From positions 1-38,028 of the forward strand of contig CAMAUL010000028.1 in assembly GCA_945861405.1 (NCBI GenBank): DNA of 38,028 nucleotides, given 5' to 3'. This DNA comes from Candidatus Methylobacter oryzae (GTDB lineage: Bacteria > Pseudomonadota > Gammaproteobacteria > Methylococcales > Methylomonadaceae). The position numbers and the translations under genes were made by a program. The notes below the pieces were generated by a model. That model ran no database searches and was not told the origin of the DNA. It saw only the letters and a list, made by a program, of their open reading frames with translations. Positions 20,438 through 28,545 of the stretch are shown here, piece after piece; positions within the stretch are counted from its first letter, which is position 1; every line of letters starts with the position of its first letter.

Positions 20438-22516
20438 GTGAACCCTATCAGGAAAGAATTTCAGTACGGCGATCGACTCGTTAAATTAGAAACTGGTGAA
20501 ATAGCACGTCAAGCAGACGGCGCTGTGATGATCGATGTAGATGGTACGACACTGTTGGTTACCGTCGTCGGTAAAAAACAGGCAAGCGGCGGCGACTTTT
20601 TCCCGTTGACGGTTAACTACCAAGAAAAAACCTACGCAGCCGGTAAAATACCCGGCGGTTTTTTTAAGAGAGAAGGCCGTCCCAGTGAAAAAGAAACCTT
20701 AACCTCTCGCCTGATTGATCGGCCTATTCGCCCTCTTTTCCCCGAAGGCTATACCAATGAAGTGCAGATCATTGCAACTGTCGTTTCACTCAATCCTGAA
20801 GTCGATCCCGAAATTCCAGCTTTGCTAGGAGCCTCTGCCGCATTGGCAGTTTCCGGTTTGCCGTTTAACGGCCCGGTAGGCGCAGCTACAGTCGGTTACA
20901 AAGATGGCGGCTATTTATTAAACCCAACCCCTGCCGCATTAAAAGAATCTAAACTGTCCTTGGTCGTTGCCGGAACCGCACATGCCGTATTAATGGTTGA
21001 GTCTGAAGCCGACAATCTGTCCGAAGAAGTAATGCTGGGCGCGGTTTTGTTCGGTCACCAGCAAATGCAGGTTGCCATCAACGCTATTAACGAATTTGCA
21101 GCGGCAGCCGGTGCAGGCGTTGTCGAGTGGGTCGCTCCTGAAGTGAATGCCGAACTTAAAAAATTGGTGACTGCAGAAGTTGAAGCGGGCATTAAAGCCT
21201 CCTACCAAGTCGCTGAAAAACTGGTCAGACAAGAGCAGTTAAAAGAGATCAGAAACGCCGTAGTCGAAAAACTGGTGGCGAATGGCGAGTATGCAGAAAG
21301 CGACATACGCGGCATTATCGAACACCTGGAATACAGCATCGTGCGTAACGCTATCCTAAACGAAGGCAAACGCATTGACGGACGCGCTTTAGACAAGATC
21401 AGACCGATTACTATCAGAACCGGCGTATTGCCAAGAACCCATGGTTCGGCACTGTTTACCCGTGGCGAGACCCAAGCTATTGTAGTTGCAACACTCGGCA
21501 CACAACGCGATGCTCAAATCATTGATGCGCTGGCTGGCGAGTACAAAGAACCATTCATGCTGCACTACAACTTCCCTCCGTACAGCGTTGGCGAAACCGG
21601 CTTTGTCGGCTCGCCCAAACGTCGCGAGATCGGTCATGGCCGTTTGGCCAAACGCGGCGTCGCCGCCGTGTTGCCGAACATGGAAGAGTTCCCGTACACC
21701 ATCCGCGTAGTTTCAGAAATCACCGAATCAAACGGCTCAAGCTCTATGGCTTCGGTTTGCGGCAGCAGCTTGGCGTTAATGGATGCCGGTGTGCCGATCA
21801 AATCGCCGGTTGCCGGTATCGCGATGGGTCTGATTAAAGAAGGCGACAGCTTTGCGGTATTGTCCGACATCATGGGTGATGAAGATCATCTGGGCGACAT
21901 GGACTTTAAAGTTGCAGGTTCCGTAGACGGCATCACCGCGCTGCAAATGGACATCAAAATCGATGGCATTACCGCAGAAATCATGAAGTCAGCTCTGGAG
22001 CAAGCAAAACACGGCCGTTTGCATATCCTGGGCGAAATGAACAAGGCGTTGTCCGCTACCCGCGAAGAAATGTCCGATTTCGCGCCGCGTATCATCACCT
22101 TTAAAATCGACCCGGCCAAAATCCGCGAAGTTATCGGCAAGGGCGGCGCAACCATCCGCAGCATCACCGAGCAGACTGGCGCCAGTGTTGATTTGACCGA
22201 TGACGGCATCGTCAAAGTGGCATCCGTCGATAAAGCAGCCGGTGAAGAAGCGCGTCGCCTGATCGAGGAAATCACCGCCGAAGTTGAAGTCGGTAAGGTC
22301 TATGAAGGCAAAGTAGTCCGATTAATGGATTTTGGCGCGTTTGTTACCATTCTGCCCGGCAAAGACGGCTTGGTTCATATCTCGCAAATTTCAGATGAAC
22401 GCGTTGATAAAGTCAGCGACAAATTGAATGAAGGCGATGTGGTCAGGGTTAAAGTGCTCGAAATCGACCGTCAAGGCCGAGTCAGATTGAGCATGAAAGA
22501 AGTTGAAACGGAATAA
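20438..22516 (+). CDS. pnp: Polyribonucleotide nucleotidyltransferase (PNPase)
   Basis: 692 residues from the GTG at 20438, with AAGGAA seven bases upstream; an earlier in-frame GTG at 20366 lies in the terminator hairpin and was rejected. PNPase degrades RNA 3' to 5' by phosphorolysis. Two RNase PH domains are visible, with [20 protein letters not shown] in the first and [16 protein letters not shown] in the second. The KH domain (about 550-610) has [15 protein letters not shown] and the S1 domain (about 620-688) has [16 protein letters not shown]. It is complete. Confidence 0.97.
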   Translation: MNPIRKEFQYGDRLVKLETGEIARQADGAVMIDVDGTTLLVTVVGKKQASGGDFFPLTVNYQEKTYAAGKIPGGFFKREGRPSEKETLTSRLIDRPIRPLFPEGYTNEVQIIATVVSLNPEVDPEIPALLGASAALAVSGLPFNGPVGAATVGYKDGGYLLNPTPAALKESKLSLVVAGTAHAVLMVESEADNLSEEVMLGAVLFGHQQMQVAINAINEFAAAAGAGVVEWVAPEVNAELKKLVTAEVEAGIKASYQVAEKLVRQEQLKEIRNAVVEKLVANGEYAESDIRGIIEHLEYSIVRNAILNEGKRIDGRALDKIRPITIRTGVLPRTHGSALFTRGETQAIVVATLGTQRDAQIIDALAGEYKEPFMLHYNFPPYSVGETGFVGSPKRREIGHGRLAKRGVAAVLPNMEEFPYTIRVVSEITESNGSSSMASVCGSSLALMDAGVPIKSPVAGIAMGLIKEGDSFAVLSDIMGDEDHLGDMDFKVAGSVDGITALQMDIKIDGITAEIMKSALEQAKHGRLHILGEMNKALSATREEMSDFAPRIITFKIDPAKIREVIGKGGATIRSITEQTGASVDLTDDGIVKVASVDKAAGEEARRLIEEITAEVEVGKVYEGKVVRLMDFGAFVTILPGKDGLVHISQISDERVDKVSDKLNEGDVVRVKVLEIDRQGRVRLSMKEVETE

Positions 22517-22559
22517 CCCGTATTGTTGCCGCTCTTAACACGAGCGGCTTTAAGGGTAT

Positions 22560-22600
22560 AAAAAAGGGGTTGTGATTCGTCACAATCCCTTTTTTGTTTG
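22560..22600 (+). terminator. Strong intrinsic terminator after pnp
   Basis: AAAAAAGGGGTTGTGA and TCACAATCCCTTTTTT form a 16-bp stem (one G-T pair) around a TTCG tetraloop, with T residues closing the 3' side. The A-run/T-run symmetry would also allow function in the reverse direction. Confidence 0.9.
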
Positions 22601-22665
22601 GCTGTGTACGAGGTGGAGCATTAGCTAATGCCGGTCAATCCGCAAAAAACTAACCGTAAATAAAA

Positions 22666-23012
22666 ATGATCAGCGACAGCCAAAAAATACAAATAGCTAA
22701 AAATTTCGCGAAGTTACACCAAACCCAATTTACTGCATGGACGCCTACTAAAGATTATCTGTCAGATGATGAGCGTTATTTGACCGTTTATGACGGCCTT
22801 ATGATGGGTGTTTACGGTGATTGCTATGGTGTTAACGCTCTAAGTATGACGAGGATGATAATTTAATCCAGGAAGCTACCGAATTTGAAGTGGAGGTTGA
22901 AGGGTTTGGGGCGACAGCGGAGCAGGCGGAAGTATTCTGTTTTGAAATAACCAGCGAACTGACAGGGGCGAGTAAATTCATTGAAGATCATGGCAGGCAT
23001 GGTGATTGGTAG
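22666..23012 (+). pseudogene. Small acidic protein gene split by a frameshift
   Basis: The first part (22666-22866) encodes SQKIQIAKNFAKLHQTQFTA and on to YDGLMMGVYGDCYGV, then runs into an unlikely tail. In the third frame, from about 22836, an open stretch with SKYDEDDNLIQEATEFEVEV and later FIEDHGRHGDW runs to TAG at 23010-23012. Joined near 22830-22840, the two give a plausible acidic protein of about 115 residues. I do not recognise the family. The frameshift may be decay or a sequencing error. Confidence 0.5.
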
Positions 23013-23129
23013 CCTGGATGGAGCTTGCGGTACGTGTCAAAGATATAATTCTGTTTAATCATCAACTGTTAGGCCAGTTTCATTCGCAGGAGTAGAATGT
23101 GCAATCACACTTTTATTTCTGGAGACAGC

Positions 23130-23336
23130 ATGAACTTTCATATTGAATATGAGCGCGAAGCCGATGGCCGCTGGTTGGCGGAGGTTCCTGAAATCCCCGG
23201 CGTATTAACGTATGGTGCCACCGCTGACGAGGCAATGGCTAAAGCCGAAATATTAGCCTTACGCGCACTGGCCGAGCGCATCGAAAACGGGGAAAGTCGC
23301 CCCATGCCAATCAACATTGAACTTGTTGCTGCATGA
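23130..23336 (+). CDS. hicB: HicB-family antitoxin
   Basis: 68 residues from the ATG at 23130, which has a GGAGA ribosome site; an upstream start at 23097 is less likely. The sequence is the degenerate RNase H-like HicB fold: HIEYEREADGRWLAEVPEIP, GVLTYGATADEAMAKAEILA and a C-terminal strand. HicB neutralises HicA. Here the antitoxin gene comes first and overlaps hicA by 4 bases (ATGA). It has no C-terminal DNA-binding domain, so autoregulation is not obvious. Confidence 0.9.
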   Translation: MNFHIEYEREADGRWLAEVPEIPGVLTYGATADEAMAKAEILALRALAERIENGESRPMPINIELVAA

Positions 23337-23545
23337 GTCAGTGGCCTGCAACAAAGGCCAAACGTGTTCTTGCCGCTCTGCTCAGCATCGGGTGGGAAAT
23401 CAAGCGTCAATCAGGATCACATCACACGTTAGCTCAAACCGGCTGGCCTGATTTCGTATTCGCTTTTCATAACAGCGAAGAAATCGGCCCTCGTATGTTG
23501 GCTCGTATTTCAAAACATACCGGGCTAAAGCCCAGTGATTTGTAG
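23333..23545 (+). CDS. hicA: HicA-family mRNA interferase toxin
   Basis: 70 residues with a double-stranded RNA-binding-like fold. The family core is KAKRVLAALLSIGWEIKRQ, then SGSHHTLAQTGWPDFVFAF with the catalytic-type histidine at about residue 30, and the C-terminal LARISKHTGLKPSDL. HicA cleaves mRNA and tmRNA in studied cases. It is longer at the N terminus than minimal HicA and is coupled to hicB by overlap. Confidence 0.88.
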   Translation: MSQWPATKAKRVLAALLSIGWEIKRQSGSHHTLAQTGWPDFVFAFHNSEEIGPRMLARISKHTGLKPSDL

Positions 23546-23628
23546 TTCTAAATTATCATTTAAGCGGAATGCTACGCTGACAGCGTAGCCATTACTAAAA
23601 AATACAAGCTGTCTGTTGCATTTTGCTG

Positions 23629-23674
23629 GTTCCCAATCTCCAGATTGGTAACCTCGAAGCGAAGCTCCGCTTCC
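23629..23674. repeat. Small palindromic repeats downstream of hicA
   Basis: There are two short palindromes: CCAATCTCCAGATTGG at 23633-23648 and GAAGCGAAGCTCCGCTTC at 23655-23672. They belong to the same class of 'ttcccaa' repeats found elsewhere in the window. The region 23546-23628 holds nothing I recognise. Confidence 0.55.
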
Positions 23675-23682
23675 AAAACCGG

Positions 23683-23934
23683 ATTCCCAAGCTTGAGCTC
23701 TCATCGTTTTATACACAAATGCCTACGGTACACCGTCATTCCGGCAGGAATTGCCGGAATCCAGAGCACAGGGATGTGAATGCTTGATTTAACTAAGCAA
23801 TTCCGCGTTGCAAGGCTTGTTACCTGTTTCGGCATTGCCATCCATGGCTTCTGGATCCCGGCAATTCCTGCCGGGATGACGAATCGTCGTGTCCCCCACC
23901 CAGGCACTTATGTATAACGATGAGAGCTTGGGAA
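23683..23934. repeat. Nested inverted-repeat element of about 250 bases
   Basis: The outer arms are about 23684-23724 and 23901-23934 and share TTCCCAAGCT, CTCATCGTT and ATACA; the left arm has a few extra bases. The inner arms are 23735-23765 and 23850-23880 and share GGCAGGAATTGCCGG as part of a 31-base match with few differences. The central 85 bases show no gene. The shape suggests one palindromic element inserted into another, or a non-autonomous mobile element. Confidence 0.7.
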
Positions 23935-24002
23935 CTAGCGAAAATTTAACACCATAATTGAAGAATAGAAATGTCAGATATACCCTTGTATGGGATTATA
24001 AA

Positions 24003-25571
24003 TCACGGTTTTTTATTTAAGGTAGGTGATGTGAGCTTGGCGAACTCCAATCTACGTGCTTTTCCATATCCAGTATTAGAAAGCCGATATTTCCTTTTGC
24101 CGTCAATTAACTTGATTTCAAAATAAGGATAAAACCTCTGGTTGAAATAGCGGCTTACATTATTTTTGCTTTTGGGCTTACCGTCTAAAGACTGATTAAG
24201 CATATGAGAAATTTCCGTCGTTGTGAAATACTCTTGGCTTGACCATTTATCCAGCAGAGTCAACAAAATCAAACTTTCCAGCGTACCTGCCGTTAAATAT
24301 CCGGCATTATTCGCCATGTAACTACTCTGCTGGTTTTGGATATAGCGAGTTTCAAAGTTGTTAAAAAATTGCTCAAGGTTGCTATTGTTTTCAACCCGAT
24401 TAGGCATAAAGCGTCTTTCCAGCTCCTCCAGCCCCATTGCGGCTTGCTGCGCATCACGCCGATCAAAGGTCTCCCGATTGGCCGCTTCATCGTCACGTTG
24501 GCGAACACCAGAACGTTCAAAGCGTAATGCCGCATCGGCGGTGACATAAACGACTACAATGGGATAACCGCCCATGTAATAACGCTGAAACCAATCCACT
24601 TCCAAAGGTGAGCGAAAACCGGTTATAACAACCGACCCTGCCTTGTTTGCCTGGATATTGCGTAAGATTTGCTCGGCGACAATCTCCGGCTGATCGTGTA
24701 ATGCCTGTTTGGCAAAATCGCCGATGTTCACAGAAGAATCGACACCGTGGCGTTGGTAATGGCTCAGATGCATAAAATCGCTGGCTTCAATATGGTAATA
24801 GCCATAACGTTCTACCAGATATTCGGCCAGCGTTGTTTTACCGGCGCACGATGGGCCGCAAATAATAAATAGCGATTCCTCAATCTCCAAGTTATTTTGT
24901 ACGGCCAGCTCGGAGCGGCAATTGATTATCTTGTTCCGCTCCAAAAATGCCAGCATATTACGAAATGCTTGAGCACGGAAATCATATTGATTTGCTTCGG
25001 CAATCGGTAACATGCTGATCGGAAGTGAACAGCTGTCAGGGACAAACCACTTGCTGAAGGTTTTGTTATCCAGCCACGGATACATGGGATTAGTATCAAA
25101 GACCTGTTCTTTATCGACGATACAGCCGACGACACTACTGGTAAATTGGAGGTAATTGGTATCGCTAAAATTTGGCGGAAGATGCAGTACCAGATCGGAG
25201 CGAACGGTAGCGCAACGGTTGTTTCCCAATGCCTTCAATTGGGCATCCAGCGTGGCAAAATTAGTTTCCGCCATCCAGTATTTTATATCCAGCCCCGGCG
25301 TTTCCCGTTCAGTGCTCAAAGCTTCAATTGCGACGGAAGTATCTTCTATGAAGAACAAATTGTTTATGTTTGAGGCAAGCTTCCAGCGCGTTAAAGCGTC
25401 CTGATAGCTCAACTCTATCAATTGTTCGCGGTCGTAGATGCGCGGCTCAATATAAGTGGCACCGAATGTTTTTTCCCTAAATCCAGTAATCAGCACATCG
25501 TAGTTGCGGCAAAGATAGCGGGCATGAGCCAATTTAATTGGGCTGGAGGTGAAAAAAACAATTTCAAGCAT
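24003..25571 (-). CDS. Fusion protein: HAM1/ITPase-like domain, P-loop nucleotide kinase, C-terminal winged helix
   Basis: 522 residues in three parts. Residues 1-205 resemble the HAM1/RdgB family of non-canonical NTP pyrophosphatases: FFTSSPIKLAHARYL (6-20, with T8 and K13), FFIEDTSVAIEAL (73-85) and PGLDIKYWM (92-100). Residues about 232-400 are a P-loop kinase of the dNMP/dephospho-CoA kinase type, with GPSCAGKTTLAEYL (239-252), ASDFMHLS and an arginine-rich lid (FERSGVRQRDD). Residues about 428-505 (TLLDKWSSQEYFTTTEISHM, then NNVSRYFNQRFYPYFE) look like a winged helix. I know no characterised protein with this order. It is the last of four overlapping genes; the start overlaps the GHMP gene by 8 bases. 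Confidence 0.75.
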   Translation of the reverse strand: MLEIVFFTSSPIKLAHARYLCRNYDVLITGFREKTFGATYIEPRIYDREQLIELSYQDALTRWKLASNINNLFFIEDTSVAIEALSTERETPGLDIKYWMAETNFATLDAQLKALGNNRCATVRSDLVLHLPPNFSDTNYLQFTSSVVGCIVDKEQVFDTNPMYPWLDNKTFSKWFVPDSCSLPISMLPIAEANQYDFRAQAFRNMLAFLERNKIINCRSELAVQNNLEIEESLFIICGPSCAGKTTLAEYLVERYGYYHIEASDFMHLSHYQRHGVDSSVNIGDFAKQALHDQPEIVAEQILRNIQANKAGSVVITGFRSPLEVDWFQRYYMGGYPIVVVYVTADAALRFERSGVRQRDDEAANRETFDRRDAQQAAMGLEELERRFMPNRVENNSNLEQFFNNFETRYIQNQQSSYMANNAGYLTAGTLESLILLTLLDKWSSQEYFTTTEISHMLNQSLDGKPKSKNNVSRYFNQRFYPYFEIKLIDGKRKYRLSNTGYGKARRLEFAKLTSPTLNKKP

Positions 25572-26547
25572 CGATCAATTTCCTCCCGAAATTAGCGGGT
25601 CGCGTCAGCAACCACTCGCAATCAGGGCGGGCAAGCCGCATCTGATTGACGATCTCCGCGACATTGTCGGCCAGAAAAAACAGACTGGGGCCCAAGCTGG
25701 ACATACCCACTGCCTCGGCACCCTTGGCATAAAGCGCCTGTTCAATTTCGATTAGCGCCACCCCGTATTCCAGTCGTTCCGCCTTCTTCCAGGCACATGC
25801 CTGAACGGCTCTCAAGGCATGGCAGAATGTCGTCCGATCAGCATCACGAATCGCCGCATACAAGCCAAAAAGCGAGTGATACAAGGTTTCGTAAACCGCC
25901 TCGGCAGGCAATGGACACGTCCGCTCAAAGAAAGCCCGTTCATCGGCTTGTGACTTATGCGGAATGGACAGCGGCATACAAATACCGATCTCCCAGTCCG
26001 GCATAGGCAGTTGATCGAGCAGCAGCGGACGGGAAGCAGTTGCTTGATGGGAAGGTGTATGGGAGTTATTGTCGGCGGCACGGCCTAAATCGAAAACGCA
26101 GCCGCCGGAAAAATAGCTGTGAATGCCGACGCCGGAAGTTCCGCCGCGCCCTGATGCGGCAACTAATTCCTCAGGCGTTGGGATAGAACCGTTCAACCGG
26201 TGCAGGGCTTCCAGGCAAGCCAGGCTGATTGCAGAGCCGGAGCCGAAACCAAAATGTGGACGCATGTTGCCGCTAATAGCGATTTCAGCAGCAACAGGGA
26301 AATCATGCCGTTGTTGTTCTGCCTGTAATAGCGTGACTAACCGTTTTAGTTCGTTGTCGCCTAGCGGAATAACGCGTTGATCGTCGATAGCAAAATCGGC
26401 ATTAGCGAAAAATGTCAGTTCGCAGCTTGGGTCGGCAATGGCAAAACCAAGCCCGCCGTTGATTCGATACTCTCCATTGTGCATGGCGATAAGTGTTAAG
26501 TGGAGGCGGGAATGCACCGATATTGTTAATTTGTGGTTCTGGTACAT
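25564..26547 (-). CDS. GHMP-family protein resembling beta-ribofuranosylaminobenzene 5'-phosphate synthase
   Basis: 327 residues from the ATG at 26547; a GTG three codons upstream (26556) is possible. GHMP motifs: HSRLHLTL near the N terminus, RINGGLGFAI, the phosphate-binding-like loop HFGFGSGSAISLA (about 98-110), GRGGTSGVGIHSY (133-145) and a C-terminal GMSSLGPSLFF. The GRGGTSG box, PDWEIGICMP and GMSS-GP together are the pattern of beta-RFAP synthase, which joins PRPP and 4-hydroxybenzoate in tetrahydromethanopterin synthesis. Here, however, it sits in a conflict-like operon between a PLD-like membrane protein (31-base maximum overlap) and the HAM1/kinase fusion, so its substrate may differ. 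Confidence 0.75.
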   Translation of the reverse strand: MYQNHKLTISVHSRLHLTLIAMHNGEYRINGGLGFAIADPSCELTFFANADFAIDDQRVIPLGDNELKRLVTLLQAEQQRHDFPVAAEIAISGNMRPHFGFGSGSAISLACLEALHRLNGSIPTPEELVAASGRGGTSGVGIHSYFSGGCVFDLGRAADNNSHTPSHQATASRPLLLDQLPMPDWEIGICMPLSIPHKSQADERAFFERTCPLPAEAVYETLYHSLFGLYAAIRDADRTTFCHALRAVQACAWKKAERLEYGVALIEIEQALYAKGAEAVGMSSLGPSLFFLADNVAEIVNQMRLARPDCEWLLTRPANFGRKLIDA

Positions 26548-27245
26548 CCATCCCACTCATTATTGAAATAGGCTTCGTAATATTTGGCTAATTGACTGTC
26601 ACGTTTTAAATGAATTGCTGGGGTATCTCTACTATCAACATCTGGAAATATTGGGCCTACGATACATCCATCATCAATTATTACTATGCTGTGAGCTGGT
26701 TGATGAATATAGTATTTATATTCAAAATTAATATTGGAAGATAACTGTTTCAGTTTATTTTCTGCTTCCTCCGCTTTTCTTTTGTGTCTGTTATCTAATA
26801 TAGACTTGTCGGCAATTAGAATTTGAACTTTTACTTTTCCTTCTAATGCCTTTAACAATACTTTTTTATTCTCTAGTGCATTTGGGTTTTCATTAGCGAA
26901 ATCATCGAGAAAACTTAGTGCTGTAACACCTTGAATTTTTATTTCTTTCTTAGCCTTAGATATAAGATCACCGTAATAAACTGGATCCTTACGGTCAGAA
27001 AGAATCTTTTTGATTTTCAGCTCATTATATTCGTCTATCTTTCTAAACTCATACCAAGACAACCATATCTGACAAGAAACAATAATAAAACCTGTAAATA
27101 GACCAGATATTATTCCTGATCCTTTTGCAGAATTTGAAATATCAGTAAAAAATAATAGATAACTAAGTATTGAAACTATAAATACTAAAACAACAAAAGT
27201 TATATTAATAAGTTTTGTGGGAAACATCCTTTTATAATCAGTCAT
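26526..27245 (-). CDS. Membrane-anchored PLD-like protein
   Basis: 239 residues. Two membrane helices (about 11-33 and 43-65) are followed by a cytoplasmic domain. The end of that domain, HQPAHSIVIIDDGCIVGPIF (181-200), then a Ser/Arg-rich stretch and FNNEWD, matches the second half of phospholipase D-like domains, in which H-x-K-x4-D is catalytic; here H185 and D191 fit but isoleucine stands in place of lysine, so it may bind rather than cut. Such helix-pair plus PLD-like proteins occur as effectors in phage defence. It is AT-rich, overlaps the methylase gene by 4 bases and reaches into the GHMP gene. Confidence 0.6.
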   Translation of the reverse strand: MTDYKRMFPTKLINITFVVLVFIVSILSYLLFFTDISNSAKGSGIISGLFTGFIIVSCQIWLSWYEFRKIDEYNELKIKKILSDRKDPVYYGDLISKAKKEIKIQGVTALSFLDDFANENPNALENKKVLLKALEGKVKVQILIADKSILDNRHKRKAEEAENKLKQLSSNINFEYKYYIHQPAHSIVIIDDGCIVGPIFPDVDSRDTPAIHLKRDSQLAKYYEAYFNNEWDGCTRTTN

Positions 27246-28378
27246 CGGTTACTTCCAATAAATAATAATTCAATTTTCTTCTCCTTAGCTAAAGCATGAC
27301 ATAAATCTTTTTTTAGAACGTTTACATGTTTGAATGTCTTTCTAAAATGCTCGGTGATTTCTTCTTCTGAAGGATGCGCCCCTGCTAAATAAGAAAGAAC
27401 CACAATAGACTGACTATGTTTATTAATTACATCAAACAGCCGCTCACGAAACTCACGTTTATTTTGCCATTCACTGATATGTGAAATTGGTTTAAACGCA
27501 TTAATAGATGAGTTTTGATTAAGGGCTTTATTCCATTCCTTATATTTGCTTAAGCCCTCTAAAAAATGATATCGCTTCAGATAATCTTCGTTCGATCCTG
27601 ATAGCCCTACATAAGGCGGATCAAGATATACAAGATCATAACCTGTATCTAATCTGGAAATATCCCCATGCGGCAAAATATTAACCACTTGTTTTGCAGG
27701 CTTAATAACTTCTTGAATATCTTGAAAGCTTTCTTTCATTAGATCAGAAAACGTTTTTTCCCAAGTGACCCAATTACCAAATGAACGGGTAACGTTACAG
27801 TTAAGCCGCAGGTTTAAATTAGCTCGATGGAACAGATTAAATGGCCGCTTTTTTAAACAGGCTTGAAATAAACAATAAAAATAAATGTTACGTTTAGTTG
27901 GGTCGGCTGTTTGATGAATGGCTTTGGCCGCCCCATCCAGCCAGCGATTTTCTTCATCCGTGTAATACATCCCGGAAAAAGTTTTACTTATAAAGCCGTC
28001 ATTCGGCCTGATTTGATCGATAAAAGCGTAAGCCTCGGCAATTTCGGCAAAAGGCATTTCATCCGCCAGCAATGCCCGAGCGGTAATCGTGTTGCAAAGC
28101 AAACCATCGTGGAAATTGACTTGTTTGCCCATTGCTTTGAACAGCAGCGAGACACTGGCGGTGCCGCCAAAGCCGTCCAGCACAGTATTAAACGGTAAAT
28201 CTTTCAGGGCATGATAAATCCAGCCGAGTAACCGTCGTTTGCTGCCGTAATAACGGGTTTTTGGAAAACGCGCTATTATAGAATCCATATCATCGGTTAA
28301 CGGCGACTTAACTTTCTGGGCACCCCGCTCAGTCGCAGTAATTGTTGATTCAAAATAGTTGGGGTGTTCAAATTTCAT
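27242..28378 (-). CDS. D12-class DNA adenine methyltransferase
   Basis: 378 residues. Methylates adenine at N6 in a specific DNA sequence with S-adenosylmethionine. The AdoMet site is GFGGTASVSLLFKAMG (69-84), preceded by RYYGSKRRLLGWI as in Dam-like enzymes, and the catalytic motif is YLDPPYVGL (251-259). No restriction endonuclease gene is adjacent, so it is either an orphan methylase or part of the operon it leads. The 3' part (27242 to about 27850) is clearly AT-richer than the 5' part, suggesting a mosaic gene. It is first of four overlapping minus-strand genes. Confidence 0.88.
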   Translation of the reverse strand: MKFEHPNYFESTITATERGAQKVKSPLTDDMDSIIARFPKTRYYGSKRRLLGWIYHALKDLPFNTVLDGFGGTASVSLLFKAMGKQVNFHDGLLCNTITARALLADEMPFAEIAEAYAFIDQIRPNDGFISKTFSGMYYTDEENRWLDGAAKAIHQTADPTKRNIYFYCLFQACLKKRPFNLFHRANLNLRLNCNVTRSFGNWVTWEKTFSDLMKESFQDIQEVIKPAKQVVNILPHGDISRLDTGYDLVYLDPPYVGLSGSNEDYLKRYHFLEGLSKYKEWNKALNQNSSINAFKPISHISEWQNKREFRERLFDVINKHSQSIVVLSYLAGAHPSEEEITEHFRKTFKHVNVLKKDLCHALAKEKKIELLFIGSNR

Positions 28379-28399
28379 GAATTAAGGATTCTAGTTTCG

Positions 28400-28425
28400 C
28401 CGGGTTAGCTTAGCGTAACTCGACA
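28400..28425. repeat. REP-like palindrome upstream of the methylase
   Basis: GGGTTAGCTTAGCGTAACTC is an imperfect palindrome (GGGTTAGC against GCGTAACTC) of the type common between genes. It lies just before the start of the methylase operon. Confidence 0.5.
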
Positions 28426-28446
28426 TTTGTTGCCGCGCGAATGTGT

Positions 28447-28528
28447 TGGGTTACAACAGCGCAAAAGGAGCGCCTCGGCAATTGCTCCTGCATTGCTCTA
28501 CCTCCTGCATCCATGCAGTCGTAACCCA
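28447..28528. repeat. Dispersed repeat with short inverted arms, copy 2
   Basis: The core (about 28470-28520) repeats the one at 13499-13539, including AATTGCTCCTGCAT and CTCTACCTCCTGCA. Here it is enclosed by TGGGTTAC (28447-28454) and GTAACCCA (28521-28528), arms not shared by the first copy. Confidence 0.7.
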
Positions 28529-28545
28529 CCCTACGGAGTTTTGCT

